A DNA stretch of 64,000 nt from Hymenobacter sp. APR13 (GCF_000737515.1 NZ_CP006587.1:1178001-1242000); one strand, 5' to 3'. Positions 35,176 through 44,028 are shown, counted from the stretch's first letter. Notes: a model not told the origin generated them from the letters alone. Made by a program: numbers and translations.

Positions 35176-35637
35176 CTACAAAAAGTGGTACAGGAACGTA
35201 ATAACGCCGGTATACGCGGGCTTTTTCTGGCCCTCGATTTCCATCGTTACGCCAATATTGGCTTTGGCAATGCCACGCAGGTCTTTTACGGCCAGCAGCT
35301 TGGCGTGCAGGCGCACGGCGCTGCCCACTACCACCGCCTGGTTGAAGCGGAACTCGCTGATTTCGTAGTTCACCTGCATCTTCAGGTTTTCTACCTGCAC
35401 GAGCTGGTTCCAAAAGTAGGGAAGCAACGACAGCGTGAGGTAGCCGTGGGCAATGGTGCCGCCAAACGGCGACTCAGCGGCGGCGCGCTCGGGGTCGGTG
35501 TGGATCCACTGGAAATCCAGGGTGGCGGCGGCAAACTGGTTGATTTGCTCTTGGGTGATGGTGTGCCAGGGCGTCGTGCCGAGGTCCTGGCCCTCGTACT
35601 GTTGCAGCTCGGCTAAGCTGCCAATCGTGATACTCAT
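35176..35637 (-). CDS. MaoC-family (R)-hydratase
   Basis: A 153-residue single hot-dog-fold hydratase. The catalytic pair is in DFQWIHTDPERA and SPFGGTIAHGYLTLSLLP (Asp and His), the hydratase-2 motif. These enzymes hydrate 2-enoyl-CoA in fatty-acid or polyhydroxyalkanoate metabolism; the exact substrate is not shown. It is transcribed away from nuoK across a 245-base spacer. Confidence 0.9.
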   Translation of the reverse strand: MSITIGSLAELQQYEGQDLGTTPWHTITQEQINQFAAATLDFQWIHTDPERAAAESPFGGTIAHGYLTLSLLPYFWNQLVQVENLKMQVNYEISEFRFNQAVVVGSAVRLHAKLLAVKDLRGIAKANIGVTMEIEGQKKPAYTGVITFLYHFL

Positions 35638-35812
35638 GCGAAATAGGTTGCGGTGGCGGAAGTACTAAAGTACGGTTTGCCTACGGGAGCGGCTGCACCT
35701 GCCGCGAAAAAGGTAAGGCCGGGTTTCTGGTAGCGGGTTCTCCAGCGAATCTTCGCCTCGAAAACGCCCGAATCAGGCCAATTTAAAGGGTGGCGTTTTC
35801 CGATTTTCAGGA

Positions 35813-35820
35813 TACCTTTG
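35813..35820 (+). promoter_or_regulatory. -7 box (TACCTTTG) for nuoK and following genes
   Basis: A perfect TAnnTTTG match 62 bases before the nuoK ATG. This would drive nuoKLMN separately from the nuoA-J transcript, whose terminator lies 2.5 kb upstream. Confidence 0.65.
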
Positions 35821-35882
35821 CCAGCTAATTGCCCCGTCGTGCCCCGGCCGATGGGGCTTCGTTCCGCCGCCAACGCTACCGC

Positions 35883-36215
35883 ATGGACCAGAACATACCG
35901 CAGGTTATCCAAACGGTTCCTCTTCAGTACTACGTCTTCTTCGCCGCCGCCCTATTTTCCATCGGGGTGCTGGGCGTACTCACGCGGCGCAACGCCATCA
36001 TCATCTTCATGTGCGTGGAGCTGATGCTGAACGCCGTAAACGTGCTGCTGACGGCCTTCTCGGCCTACCGCGCCGACCCCAACGGGCAGGTATTCGTGTT
36101 CTTCATCATGGCCGTGGCCGCCGCCGAAGTGGCGGTCGGGCTGGCTATCATCGTGATGATCTACCGCAACCTGCAGAATACCGACGTTAATCTGCTCAAC
36201 CGCCTGAAATTCTAG
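35883..36215 (+). CDS. nuoK: NADH-quinone oxidoreductase subunit K
   Basis: A 110-residue membrane subunit with three membrane segments. The conserved acidic positions are visible in FMCVELMLNAVNVLL and VAAAEVAVGLAIIVMIYR; these are part of the proton channel. ATG 35883 (MDQNIPQVIQTVPLQYY) is preferred to an upstream in-frame ATG. It resumes the nuo cluster after the insertion. Confidence 0.96.
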   Translation: MDQNIPQVIQTVPLQYYVFFAAALFSIGVLGVLTRRNAIIIFMCVELMLNAVNVLLTAFSAYRADPNGQVFVFFIMAVAAAEVAVGLAIIVMIYRNLQNTDVNLLNRLKF

Positions 36216-36225
36216 GTAAGGGCCT

Positions 36226-36299
36226 TAGGGACTCAGGGACTTGGGGACTTGGCATCGACCAGTCCAAGTCCTCAAGTCCCTGAGTCCTCAAGTCCCTGA
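36226..36299. repeat. Short-unit hairpin between nuoK and nuoL (8-base unit GGGACTTG)
   Basis: Left arm TAGGGACTCAGGGACTTGGG, then GACTTGG; right arm AGTCCAAGTCCTCAAGTCCC and CTCAAGTCCCTGA. The unit is eight bases here. The right arm ends four bases before the nuoL ATG. Confidence 0.88.
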
Positions 36300-36303
36300 C
36301 TAT

Positions 36304-38259
36304 ATGCAAGAAACTGTAATCCCTGCTGCCGGCGCGCCGTACTCCACGTTTTTGTACGTGCTTATTCCGCTGCTGCCGTTTTTGGGCTTTCTGATCAACG
36401 GGCTGCTCAACCGGAAGCTCTCGGGCACGGTGGCCGGTGCCATCAGCAGCCTGGCGGTGCTGGGCTCGTTCGCCATTTCGGTGTTCCTGTTCCTGAACTT
36501 CCAGTACCAGTACACCGTCACGCTGTTCGACTGGATTTCAGTCGGCTCGATGCAGATTCCCTTCAGCTACCAGATCGACCAGCTCAGCCTGATTATGCTG
36601 CTGCTGGTGACGGGCGTGGGTTTCCTGATTCACGTGTACAGCATCGGCTACATGCACCACGACGAGAACGTGGGCAAGTTTTTCAGCTTCCTGAACCTGT
36701 TCGTGTTCAGCATGCTGGTGCTGGTGCTGGGGGCCAACTTCGTGATTCTGTTCATTGGCTGGGAAGGCGTGGGACTCTGCTCCTACCTGCTCATCGGCTT
36801 CTGGAACAAAAACACCGCCTACAACAACGCCGCCAAGAAAGCCTTCATCATCAACCGCGTCGGTGACCTGGGCTTCCTGCTCGGCATCTTCCTGATTTAC
36901 CTGACCTTCGACTCGGTGCAGTACGCCGAGGTGTTCCAGAAGGCTTTCAACAACGATTTTGGCCCGTACACGGTAGCCATCGTCGTACCCATTACGCTGC
37001 TGCTGTTCGTGGGCGCTACCGGTAAATCGGCCCAGCTGCCGCTCTACACCTGGCTGCCCGACGCCATGGCCGGCCCCACCCCGGTTTCGGCCCTGATTCA
37101 CGCCGCGACCATGGTAACGGCCGGTATCTACATGATTCTGCGCGCCAACGTGCTGTTCACGCTGGCCCCCGATACGCTCGAAGTCATTGCCATCATCGGC
37201 GCGGCTACGGCCCTGTTTGCCGCCACCATCGGCCTAGCCCAGAACGACATCAAGAAGGTGCTGGCCTACTCCACCGTTTCGCAGCTGGGCTACATGTTCC
37301 TTGCCCTAGGCGTGATGGGCTACAGCACTTCCCTGTTCCACGTGCTCACCCACGCCTTCTTCAAGGCCCTGATGTTCTTGGGCGCGGGCTCCGTGATTCA
37401 CGCCATGAGCAACGAGCAGGATATGCGCCGCATGGGCGGCCTGCGCAAGGCGCTGCCCATTACGTTCATTACGTTCTTCGTAGGCTGCCTGGCCATTGCC
37501 GGCATCCCGCCCTTCTCGGGCTTCTTCTCGAAAGATGAAATCCTGCTGCACGCCTTCGAGCACAGCAAGGTGCTGTACGCGGTGGGTCTGTTCACGGCCT
37601 TCCTGACGGCCTTCTACATGTTCCGTCTGCTGTTCCTCACTTTCTTCGGCGAGTTCCGCGGCACCGAGGAGCAGAAGCACCACCTGCACGAGTCGCCGGC
37701 TTCCATGACGCTGCCGCTTGTCGTGCTGGCTGTTCTGGCCGCCGTGGGTGGTTTCATGAACGCGCCCTTCTTCCTGGGTGAGGAAAACGCCTATCTGGCC
37801 AACTACCTCGCGCCGCTGTTCACCTACTCCAAGCAGCTGAACCCGGCCGCCTTCGGCGTACACGCCGACCACGCCACCGAGCTCATGCTCATCGGCCTCT
37901 CAGTGGGCGCGGGCGTGCTGGGCATCATCCTGGCTTACGTGCAGTATGTGAGCCGCGGGGTGCGCCCGGTGGAAGACGGCGAGTCGCGCGGCTTCCTCGA
38001 AAATCTAATTCACCACAAGTACTACATCGACGAGTTGTACAATGCCCTGTTCGTGCGCCCCATCATGTGGCTCTCGCGCGGCCTGTTCCGCTACGTGGAA
38101 AACGGCATCATCGACCCCATCGTGAACGGCTTCGGCCGCCTGACCATGGGCGGAGGCCAGCTCCTGCGCTACGTGCAAACCGGCTCCGTGGAAACCTACC
38201 TCATTCTGATGGTGGTGGGCATCGTGCTGGTGATGGCGCTGAACTTCGGGAAATTCTAA
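36304..38259 (+). CDS. nuoL: NADH-quinone oxidoreductase subunit L
   Basis: A 651-residue antiporter-like subunit with about sixteen membrane segments, the distal proton pump, and a long lateral helix. Seen: GWEGVGLCSYLLIGFW with the key glutamate/lysine region, HAATMVTAGIYMILRA, and GGLRKALPITFITFFVG. Its length is normal for the family. ATG 36304 follows a short-unit hairpin. Confidence 0.97.
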   Translation: MQETVIPAAGAPYSTFLYVLIPLLPFLGFLINGLLNRKLSGTVAGAISSLAVLGSFAISVFLFLNFQYQYTVTLFDWISVGSMQIPFSYQIDQLSLIMLLLVTGVGFLIHVYSIGYMHHDENVGKFFSFLNLFVFSMLVLVLGANFVILFIGWEGVGLCSYLLIGFWNKNTAYNNAAKKAFIINRVGDLGFLLGIFLIYLTFDSVQYAEVFQKAFNNDFGPYTVAIVVPITLLLFVGATGKSAQLPLYTWLPDAMAGPTPVSALIHAATMVTAGIYMILRANVLFTLAPDTLEVIAIIGAATALFAATIGLAQNDIKKVLAYSTVSQLGYMFLALGVMGYSTSLFHVLTHAFFKALMFLGAGSVIHAMSNEQDMRRMGGLRKALPITFITFFVGCLAIAGIPPFSGFFSKDEILLHAFEHSKVLYAVGLFTAFLTAFYMFRLLFLTFFGEFRGTEEQKHHLHESPASMTLPLVVLAVLAAVGGFMNAPFFLGEENAYLANYLAPLFTYSKQLNPAAFGVHADHATELMLIGLSVGAGVLGIILAYVQYVSRGVRPVEDGESRGFLENLIHHKYYIDELYNALFVRPIMWLSRGLFRYVENGIIDPIVNGFGRLTMGGGQLLRYVQTGSVETYLILMVVGIVLVMALNFGKF

Positions 38260-38316
38260 TTCTACTGACGGCCGGACCGGACTTTTTCACCGGCTTCATC
38301 CGCATCCAGATAACGC

Positions 38317-39786
38317 ATGCTGACTGTCCTTCTTCTACTCTGGCCCGTGGCGGCCGCCCTGCTGCTGCACTTCTTCAAAGGCCGTGCGGCCCGGGTTCCG
38401 GCGCTGGGCGCGGCCCTGGTTGAATTTGCGCTGACGGCCTACGCGGCCCTCACGTTCAACACCAACAACAGTGGCCAATTCAGCTTCAATCTGAACTGGA
38501 TTCCCTCAGCCGGTATCCACTTCGCGGTGGGCATGGACGGGCTGAGTTTGCTGCTGGTGCTGCTGACGGCCGTGCTGGTGCCCGTGATTCTGCTGAGCGC
38601 CTTCCGCCGCAACTTCGAGAACGAGTCGGTGTTTTACGCGCTGGTACTGTTCATGCAAACGGGCTTGGTGGGCGTGTTCACGGCCCAGGATGCCTTCCTG
38701 TTCTACTTCATGTGGGAAGTGGCCCTGATTCCGATTTACTTCCTGGCTGGCGTGTGGGGCGGCGTGAACCGGGCCCGCGTCACGTTCAAGTTCTTCCTGT
38801 ACACCATCATCGGCTCGCTGTTCATGCTGGCCGGCTTCGTGTACCTCTACTTCCAGACCGGCCCCTCGGCCGACGGCCTCTCGGCCCACAACTCGGCCCT
38901 GGCCTCGTTCTATGCCCTGAACCTGCCCGCCGCAACGCAGGTATGGCTGTTCTGGCTGATTTTCGCGGCCTTCGCCGTGAAGATGCCCATCTTCCCCTTC
39001 CACACCTGGCAGCCCGATACCTACACCGAGGCCCCGGCCCCGGCCACTATGCTGCTCTCGGGCATCATGCTGAAAATGGGTATCTACGGCTGCATGCGCT
39101 GGCTGCTGCCCGTGGTGCCCATGGGCGTTGATTACTGGCAGAACCTGATCCTGATTCTGGCCATCATCGGCATCATCTACGGCGCCATCATCGCCATTCG
39201 CCAGCAGGACGTGAAGCGCCTGATTGCCTACTCGTCTCTGTCGCACGTGGGCCTGATGATTGCCGGCGTGTTCTCGCTCACCCAGATGGGTCTGCAGGGC
39301 GCCGGCATTCAGATGCTGGCTCACGGTGTAAACGTGGTGGGCATGTTCTTCATTGCCGACGCCATTGAGCGCCGCACCGGCACCCGCAACATCGCCGACC
39401 TGGGTGGCCTCACCCGCAAAGCGCCCGTCCTGACGGTGTGCTTCCTGGTGCTGCTGCTGGGCACGGTGGCCCTGCCGCTCACCAACGGCTTCGTGGGTGA
39501 GTTCCTGCTGCTGGCCGGCGTGTACCAGTTCAACCACTGGATGGGTGCCGTTGCCGGCGTGACCATCATTCTGGGGGCGGTATACCTGCTGCGCATGTTC
39601 CAGCGCGTGATGCTCGGCCCCGATTCCTCGTTCACCGAAACCTTCACCGACCTCACCGGCTCGGAGCTGGCCCTGCTGGTGCCGCTCATCGTGCTGGTAT
39701 TCTGGATTGGCCTGTTCCCCAACACGTTCCTGCACCTGTCGGAAGGCAGCGTGATGAACATTCTGAACGAGGTAGTTAAACGCTAA
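38317..39786 (+). CDS. nuoM: NADH-quinone oxidoreductase subunit M
   Basis: A 489-residue antiporter-like proton-pumping subunit with about fourteen membrane segments. The family core is visible: FYFMWEVALIPIYFLAG, with the essential glutamate, KMPIFPFHTWQPDTYTEAP with the key lysine region, and SSLSHVGLMIAG. It follows nuoL by 57 bases with no repeat between them. Confidence 0.97.
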   Translation: MLTVLLLLWPVAAALLLHFFKGRAARVPALGAALVEFALTAYAALTFNTNNSGQFSFNLNWIPSAGIHFAVGMDGLSLLLVLLTAVLVPVILLSAFRRNFENESVFYALVLFMQTGLVGVFTAQDAFLFYFMWEVALIPIYFLAGVWGGVNRARVTFKFFLYTIIGSLFMLAGFVYLYFQTGPSADGLSAHNSALASFYALNLPAATQVWLFWLIFAAFAVKMPIFPFHTWQPDTYTEAPAPATMLLSGIMLKMGIYGCMRWLLPVVPMGVDYWQNLILILAIIGIIYGAIIAIRQQDVKRLIAYSSLSHVGLMIAGVFSLTQMGLQGAGIQMLAHGVNVVGMFFIADAIERRTGTRNIADLGGLTRKAPVLTVCFLVLLLGTVALPLTNGFVGEFLLLAGVYQFNHWMGAVAGVTIILGAVYLLRMFQRVMLGPDSSFTETFTDLTGSELALLVPLIVLVFWIGLFPNTFLHLSEGSVMNILNEVVKR

Positions 39787-39834
39787 ACGGCTAGTGGTCT
39801 GCGGCCGAGCCCGTGGCAACTACATTCTCTGCTA

Positions 39835-41247
39835 ATGAATTCCATCATTCTACTTTCCGTTCTGGGCCTAGGTAACCTCTTCCTGGGGTTCCGTCGCTCC
39901 AACCGGCTGTTGCTGCCCGTGATGATGCTCATCCTGGGCGCGGTGCTGACGGTGAACTTCCTCGACTGGGGTAGCACGCAGTCGTTCTTCAACGGCATGC
40001 TCACCATCGACAACTTCTCGGTGGCCTTCACGGGCATCGCGCTGTTCACGGCGCTGGTGCTGATTCCCTTCTCCCAGAAGTACGTGCTCGACGGCGAGGC
40101 CAACCTGGCCGAGTACTACTCGCTGCTGCTGTTCTCGCTGGTGGGCGCCATCATGCTGGTGAGCTACAACCACCTGCTGATGCTGTTTCTGGGCATCGAA
40201 ATCCTGAGCGTGGCCATGTACGTGCTGGCTGGCTCCGATAAGCGCAACCTGCGTTCCAACGAGGCCGCCCTCAAGTACTTCCTGATGGGTGCCTTCTTCA
40301 CTGGCATCCTGCTGTTCGGCATGGCGCTGCTGTACGGCGCTACCGGCACGTTTGTGCTCAGCGAAATCAGCTTCGCGGTGCAGAACCCGGCTCCCGGCTT
40401 CGAGTCGCTGAAGCCCATGCTCTACATTGGCATGTTGCTGATGCTGATTGGCATTGGCTTTAAAGTATCGGCCGCGCCGTTTCACTTCTGGACGCCCGAC
40501 GTGTACGAGGGCACGCCCACGTTCTTCGCCGCTTTCATGAGCACGATTGTGAAGACGGCCGGTTTCGCCGCCTTCCTAAAGCTGCTGGTGCAGGCCTTCC
40601 CGGCCGCCAACGCCCAGGGCATCTGGCTGCCCACCCTCACCGCCATGTGCGTGCTCACGCTGCTCATCGGCAACGTGGGCGCCGTAGCTCAAACCAGCAT
40701 CAAGCGCATGCTGGCCTATTCCAGCATCTCCCACGCCGGCTACCTGCTGATTGCGCTGGTAGCCTACAACGGCCAGTTGGAAGGCGCTTCGGCCAATGGC
40801 ATCCTGTTCTACTCGCTGGCCTACTCGGTAGCCACCGTCGCCGCCTTCGGGGTGGTGAAGCTGGTGGCCGATGCCCGCATGCGCGAGGACTACAACGGCC
40901 TGAACGGGCTGGCCAAAACAAACCCGCTGCTGGCCTTCTCGCTCACGGTATCCATGCTGAGCCTGGCCGGCATTCCGCTCACGGGTGGCTTCTTCGGTAA
41001 GTTCTTCGTGTTCTCGGCGGCCGTAGAGAATGGCTACATCGGCCTCGTGGTATTTGCCGTGGTGATGTCGATGGTAAGCATCTACTACTACCTGCGCCCC
41101 ATCATTGCCATGTACATGCGCGACACCGACGCCGAAACCGCCGAAGCCGTGCCCGTGACTACGTTCCAGGCTGGCGCGCTACTGCTGCTGGCGGCCCTCA
41201 CGGTGCTGCTGGGCGTGCTGCCCGGTCTGGTGGCCGGCGTGCTGTAA
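39835..41247 (+). CDS. nuoN: NADH-quinone oxidoreductase subunit N
   Basis: A 470-residue antiporter-like subunit and the last gene of the cluster. Conserved: FLGIEILSVAMYVLAGSDKR, FKVSAAPFHFWTPDVYEGTP and SSISHAGYLLIALVAYN. It follows nuoM by 48 bases. A terminator lies 26 bases after its stop. Confidence 0.97.
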   Translation: MNSIILLSVLGLGNLFLGFRRSNRLLLPVMMLILGAVLTVNFLDWGSTQSFFNGMLTIDNFSVAFTGIALFTALVLIPFSQKYVLDGEANLAEYYSLLLFSLVGAIMLVSYNHLLMLFLGIEILSVAMYVLAGSDKRNLRSNEAALKYFLMGAFFTGILLFGMALLYGATGTFVLSEISFAVQNPAPGFESLKPMLYIGMLLMLIGIGFKVSAAPFHFWTPDVYEGTPTFFAAFMSTIVKTAGFAAFLKLLVQAFPAANAQGIWLPTLTAMCVLTLLIGNVGAVAQTSIKRMLAYSSISHAGYLLIALVAYNGQLEGASANGILFYSLAYSVATVAAFGVVKLVADARMREDYNGLNGLAKTNPLLAFSLTVSMLSLAGIPLTGGFFGKFFVFSAAVENGYIGLVVFAVVMSMVSIYYYLRPIIAMYMRDTDAETAEAVPVTTFQAGALLLLAALTVLLGVLPGLVAGVL

Positions 41248-41273
41248 GCACCACGCTTCCACAAGCTTCAGAA

Positions 41274-41307
41274 GCGTCTCTGCCTCTCCGGCGGAGACGT
41301 TTTTTTG
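41274..41307 (+). terminator. Rho-independent terminator of nuoN
   Basis: CGTCTC pairs with GAGACG around an inner GCC/GGC step, and eight Ts follow. It ends the nuoKLMN transcript. Confidence 0.85.
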
Positions 41308-41355
41308 TTGCCAACCTTTGCCGCAATGCGGGTGAATATTCCGTCGTGAGTTGTA

Positions 41356-41447
41356 GAGACGCAATATTTTGCGTCTCATCATTGCTGATGTTGTTGCGTC
41401 CGTGCACTCCCCATCGTTCAATGACGAGACGCAAAATATTGCGTCTC
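41356..41447. repeat. Pair of inverted 22-base near-palindromes
   Basis: The first element (41356-41377) runs from GAGACGCAA to GCGTCTC; the second (41426-41447) is its exact reverse complement, with about 48 bases between. Each element is itself nearly palindromic. Similar GAGACGC palindromes are known as interspersed repeats in other bacteria. Located between nuoN and the S41 peptidase. Confidence 0.85.
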
Positions 41448-41535
41448 GTCATCGTTTCCGCACTGTACTGCGCACCGAACCGTTACCGGCAACTTGCTTT
41501 ACTTGCGCTGGTATTCACCGTTCCTTATCTGTGCT

Positions 41536-42660
41536 ATGAAACGCGTCGGCTTTCTGTTTTGTCTGCTCTTCCCATTTGCTGCTCCTGCTCAGACGCCGGC
41601 CGCCTCCAGCCTGCCCGAGCAAAGCTTCGAGCAATTCTGGCAGGCCTTCCGCGACCATTACGCCTTCTTCCCGCTCAAACAGGTCGACTGGGACGCCACC
41701 TACCGCGCCTACCGCCCCCGCATCACGGCCCAGACGCCGCAGGATTCGTTGGTGCAGGTACTTAGCCGCATGGTGGCACCGCTGCACGATGGGCACATCA
41801 CTATTAGCCAGGGCGAAACCATCCTGTTCAAGGGCGAAAGCCGCCGCAACTCGTTCAAGCAAACCTTCAAGGCCGTGCAACCCGAGTTCTGGCGGGTAGC
41901 CGGGCAGCAGTTGCAGGCAGCCGGCTTCGGCCCACTAAAAGGGCTCGGCCCTGATTTCAAAGGCAAGCAGCCGCTCTACGTGAGCCGCAGCGGCGGCATC
42001 GGCTACCTGCACCTCACCCGTAACTTCGCCGATATCAGCGGCGCCATCGGCACCGACGCGCAGGAGAAGAAGGATCAACAGCGGCTGGAGAAGCTGTTTT
42101 CGCAGGCCTTGAAGCAGCTGAGCGGTTGCCAGGTGCTGCTGCTGGACGTCCGCGACGACGGCGGCGGCCACAGTGGTGTGGAGCTGGCCGGGCACTTCGC
42201 AACCGAGCGGGTCCTGACCAGCTACAAAGCCCTGCGCCAGCCCGGCGGTTACGACCGGTTTACGGAACCACAGCCCGTGTACGTAACGCCCGCCGCTGGT
42301 CCGCGCTTCGCCGGCCCGGTCATCCTACTCACCTCCGACCAGACCGCCAGCGCCGCCGAGGACCTAACCATTGCCCTCACTCAGCTGCCCCAGGTGACGC
42401 ATATAGGCACCGCCACTAAGGGCATGCTCTCCGATATGTACAGCGTGCACCTGCCCAACGGCCTCGACGTGACCCTCTCCCACCAGCGCTACACCACCCC
42501 CGCCGGCCAACTCCTTGAAGACGTAGGCGTGCAGCCCGACGTGCTGATAGAAAACACCCTGCCCGCCCTGCAGCAGCAGCGCGACCCGGTATTGGAAAAA
42601 GCGTTGGAACTGGCCCGGACAGAAGCCGCCAAGCGCACCACGCCTGGCACTATTAAGTAG
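41536..42660 (+). CDS. S41-family (C-terminal processing-type) serine peptidase
   Basis: A 374-residue exported peptidase; ATG 41536 opens a signal peptide MKRVGFLFCLLFPFAAPAQ. Residues about 30-110 form the N-terminal helical part, and the catalytic region follows with GIGYLHLTRNFADIS, LLLDVRDDGGG (the oxyanion region), and VILLTSDQTASAAEDLTIAL with the nucleophile serine in TASAAED. No PDZ domain is clearly seen. Tricorn-like or retinol-binding-like S41 peptidases of this size occur in Bacteroidetes. Confidence 0.9.
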   Translation: MKRVGFLFCLLFPFAAPAQTPAASSLPEQSFEQFWQAFRDHYAFFPLKQVDWDATYRAYRPRITAQTPQDSLVQVLSRMVAPLHDGHITISQGETILFKGESRRNSFKQTFKAVQPEFWRVAGQQLQAAGFGPLKGLGPDFKGKQPLYVSRSGGIGYLHLTRNFADISGAIGTDAQEKKDQQRLEKLFSQALKQLSGCQVLLLDVRDDGGGHSGVELAGHFATERVLTSYKALRQPGGYDRFTEPQPVYVTPAAGPRFAGPVILLTSDQTASAAEDLTIALTQLPQVTHIGTATKGMLSDMYSVHLPNGLDVTLSHQRYTTPAGQLLEDVGVQPDVLIENTLPALQQQRDPVLEKALELARTEAAKRTTPGTIK

Positions 42661-42663
42661 TAA

Positions 42664-42746
42664 GATTTGAGTACTTGGTATTGAGTAGTAAGAACCTAAT
42701 CAGCACTTCACCCTAAGTGCTTAATACCCAATGCTCAATACTCACT
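42664..42746. repeat. Short-unit hairpin (unit TTGAGTA) overlapping a stop codon
   Basis: Left arm TTTGAGTACTTGGTATTGAG and GTAG; right arm TTAATACCCAATGCTCAATA, then CTCAC. The units are seven bases. The right arm contains the TGA stop of the minus-strand OmpA gene. Related to the 25046-25130 repeat. Confidence 0.82.
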
Positions 42747-44028
42747 TCTTAATCACCCGGATGCTGATGCGGCGGTTAAGGGCGCGGCCTTCGGGCGTGG
42801 TGTTGGGCGTGATGAAGTACTTGCCACCGTATCCCTTGGCCTGAATCCGGTTCATATCGATGCCCATACCGGCCATGGCCAACATGGCCGTTTTGGCCCG
42901 CTCCTCGCTAAGCTGGAAGTTTTTGAGCGGGTTGCCGGTACTGTCGGTGTAGCCACCCAGCTTCACGACCGAAGTCGGGAAGGTTTTGAGGATGCTGGCC
43001 ACGTTGCGCAGTTGCATAAACGACTCATCGGTGAGCGTGGTAGCGCCGGGCTCGAAGTACACCCGGTCGAAGTTGATCCAGCCCTTGGTGCGGTTCACTG
43101 AATCCACCTGAATGGCAGGGTCGGCGAGGAAGGTGAACAGGCGGTTTTCGGTGGAATTGGCCCCTACTTTCTGGGTGGTGCCGTCGGCCAGGCGCAGAAT
43201 GATGGGCTGGCCGGTGTCGTAGATGTAGTTGCCGCTGGCGTCGTCATAGCGGCCGGGCTGCCTGGTTTCGGCAGAGGGCGCGAGCCGTGTTGATGTTACC
43301 GCTGCGGCCGGAGCCACAAGTGACGTGGTAGGCGCGCCCAGCCGGTCATGTCCGAACAAATAGCCCAGTAACACCGCCAGCAGCAGCAGCAGGCTCCACT
43401 GCCAGCGCGCGGTTGGCGTTTCGGCTACTAGAGCGGCCGGCGCTGTAGCCCAGGCAGCTACCGAGGAACTGGGAGGCATATCAGGGACCAAAGCAGGGAC
43501 CTGGTCGTGGTTGCCGATTGTAGCGGCCTGCGGTACTGAGAGCAGCGCCCGACGTAGCGGGTCTTTCTCCTGCCGCAGCCATAAAGCCAGCGCCACCGGA
43601 TCGAGGCTATGCTCGCGGGCATGCTCGCCGGCCACGCCCAAGACTGCCACCGTACTGCAGCCCAGAAGCTGGGCCGCTACGCCGGGCGCTAGGTTGGTGG
43701 CAGCGGACTGTTCTTGTAAAACGCTGGTATAAGAGTCGCCCAGCAAGTCGTGTAGCAGGTCTTCGCCCCGCTTCTGCCACCCAGTCTGGTCGAGGGCCGG
43801 CAAGTGTTCCGTTACGTGGGCATCGTAGGCCTCGCGGCTGAGCTGCCAGAACATTTCCGGGCCGTAAGGGCCTTCCACACGGTTGAGCAGCGTGTAGAGT
43901 GAGAACGGCACCGTATGGCTAAGGCCGTTACGAATGGCTGCCCCCGCCACTTGATTGCGGCTGCCGAGGTCATCGGTTACCTGGTCGGTAAAAGCATCCA
44001 GTACCGACTGATTGAGTGTGTTTTCCAT
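42742..44028 (-). CDS. DUF937-like / OmpA-domain protein
   Basis: A 428-residue protein in three parts. Residues 1-180 are helical and resemble DUF937 (LLHDLLGDSYTSVL, AAQLLGCSTVAVLG, ARE-HSLDPVALALW). A single membrane segment near 208-226 (WSLLLLLAVLLGYLFG) follows. The C-terminal domain is OmpA-like peptidoglycan binding (YFEPGATTLTDESFM, LGGYTDSTGNPLKNFQLSEE, then LNRRISIRVIKK). No signal peptide, so the protein is probably inner-membrane with the OmpA domain in the periplasm. Function unknown; a short-unit repeat overlaps its stop. Confidence 0.85.
   Translation of the reverse strand: MENTLNQSVLDAFTDQVTDDLGSRNQVAGAAIRNGLSHTVPFSLYTLLNRVEGPYGPEMFWQLSREAYDAHVTEHLPALDQTGWQKRGEDLLHDLLGDSYTSVLQEQSAATNLAPGVAAQLLGCSTVAVLGVAGEHAREHSLDPVALALWLRQEKDPLRRALLSVPQAATIGNHDQVPALVPDMPPSSSVAAWATAPAALVAETPTARWQWSLLLLLAVLLGYLFGHDRLGAPTTSLVAPAAAVTSTRLAPSAETRQPGRYDDASGNYIYDTGQPIILRLADGTTQKVGANSTENRLFTFLADPAIQVDSVNRTKGWINFDRVYFEPGATTLTDESFMQLRNVASILKTFPTSVVKLGGYTDSTGNPLKNFQLSEERAKTAMLAMAGMGIDMNRIQAKGYGGKYFITPNTTPEGRALNRRISIRVIKK

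Noticed and set aside
25046-36299. The short-unit arrays considered as CRISPR
   Set aside because: Units are 7-8 bases with no unique spacers between them, and no cas genes lie nearby.
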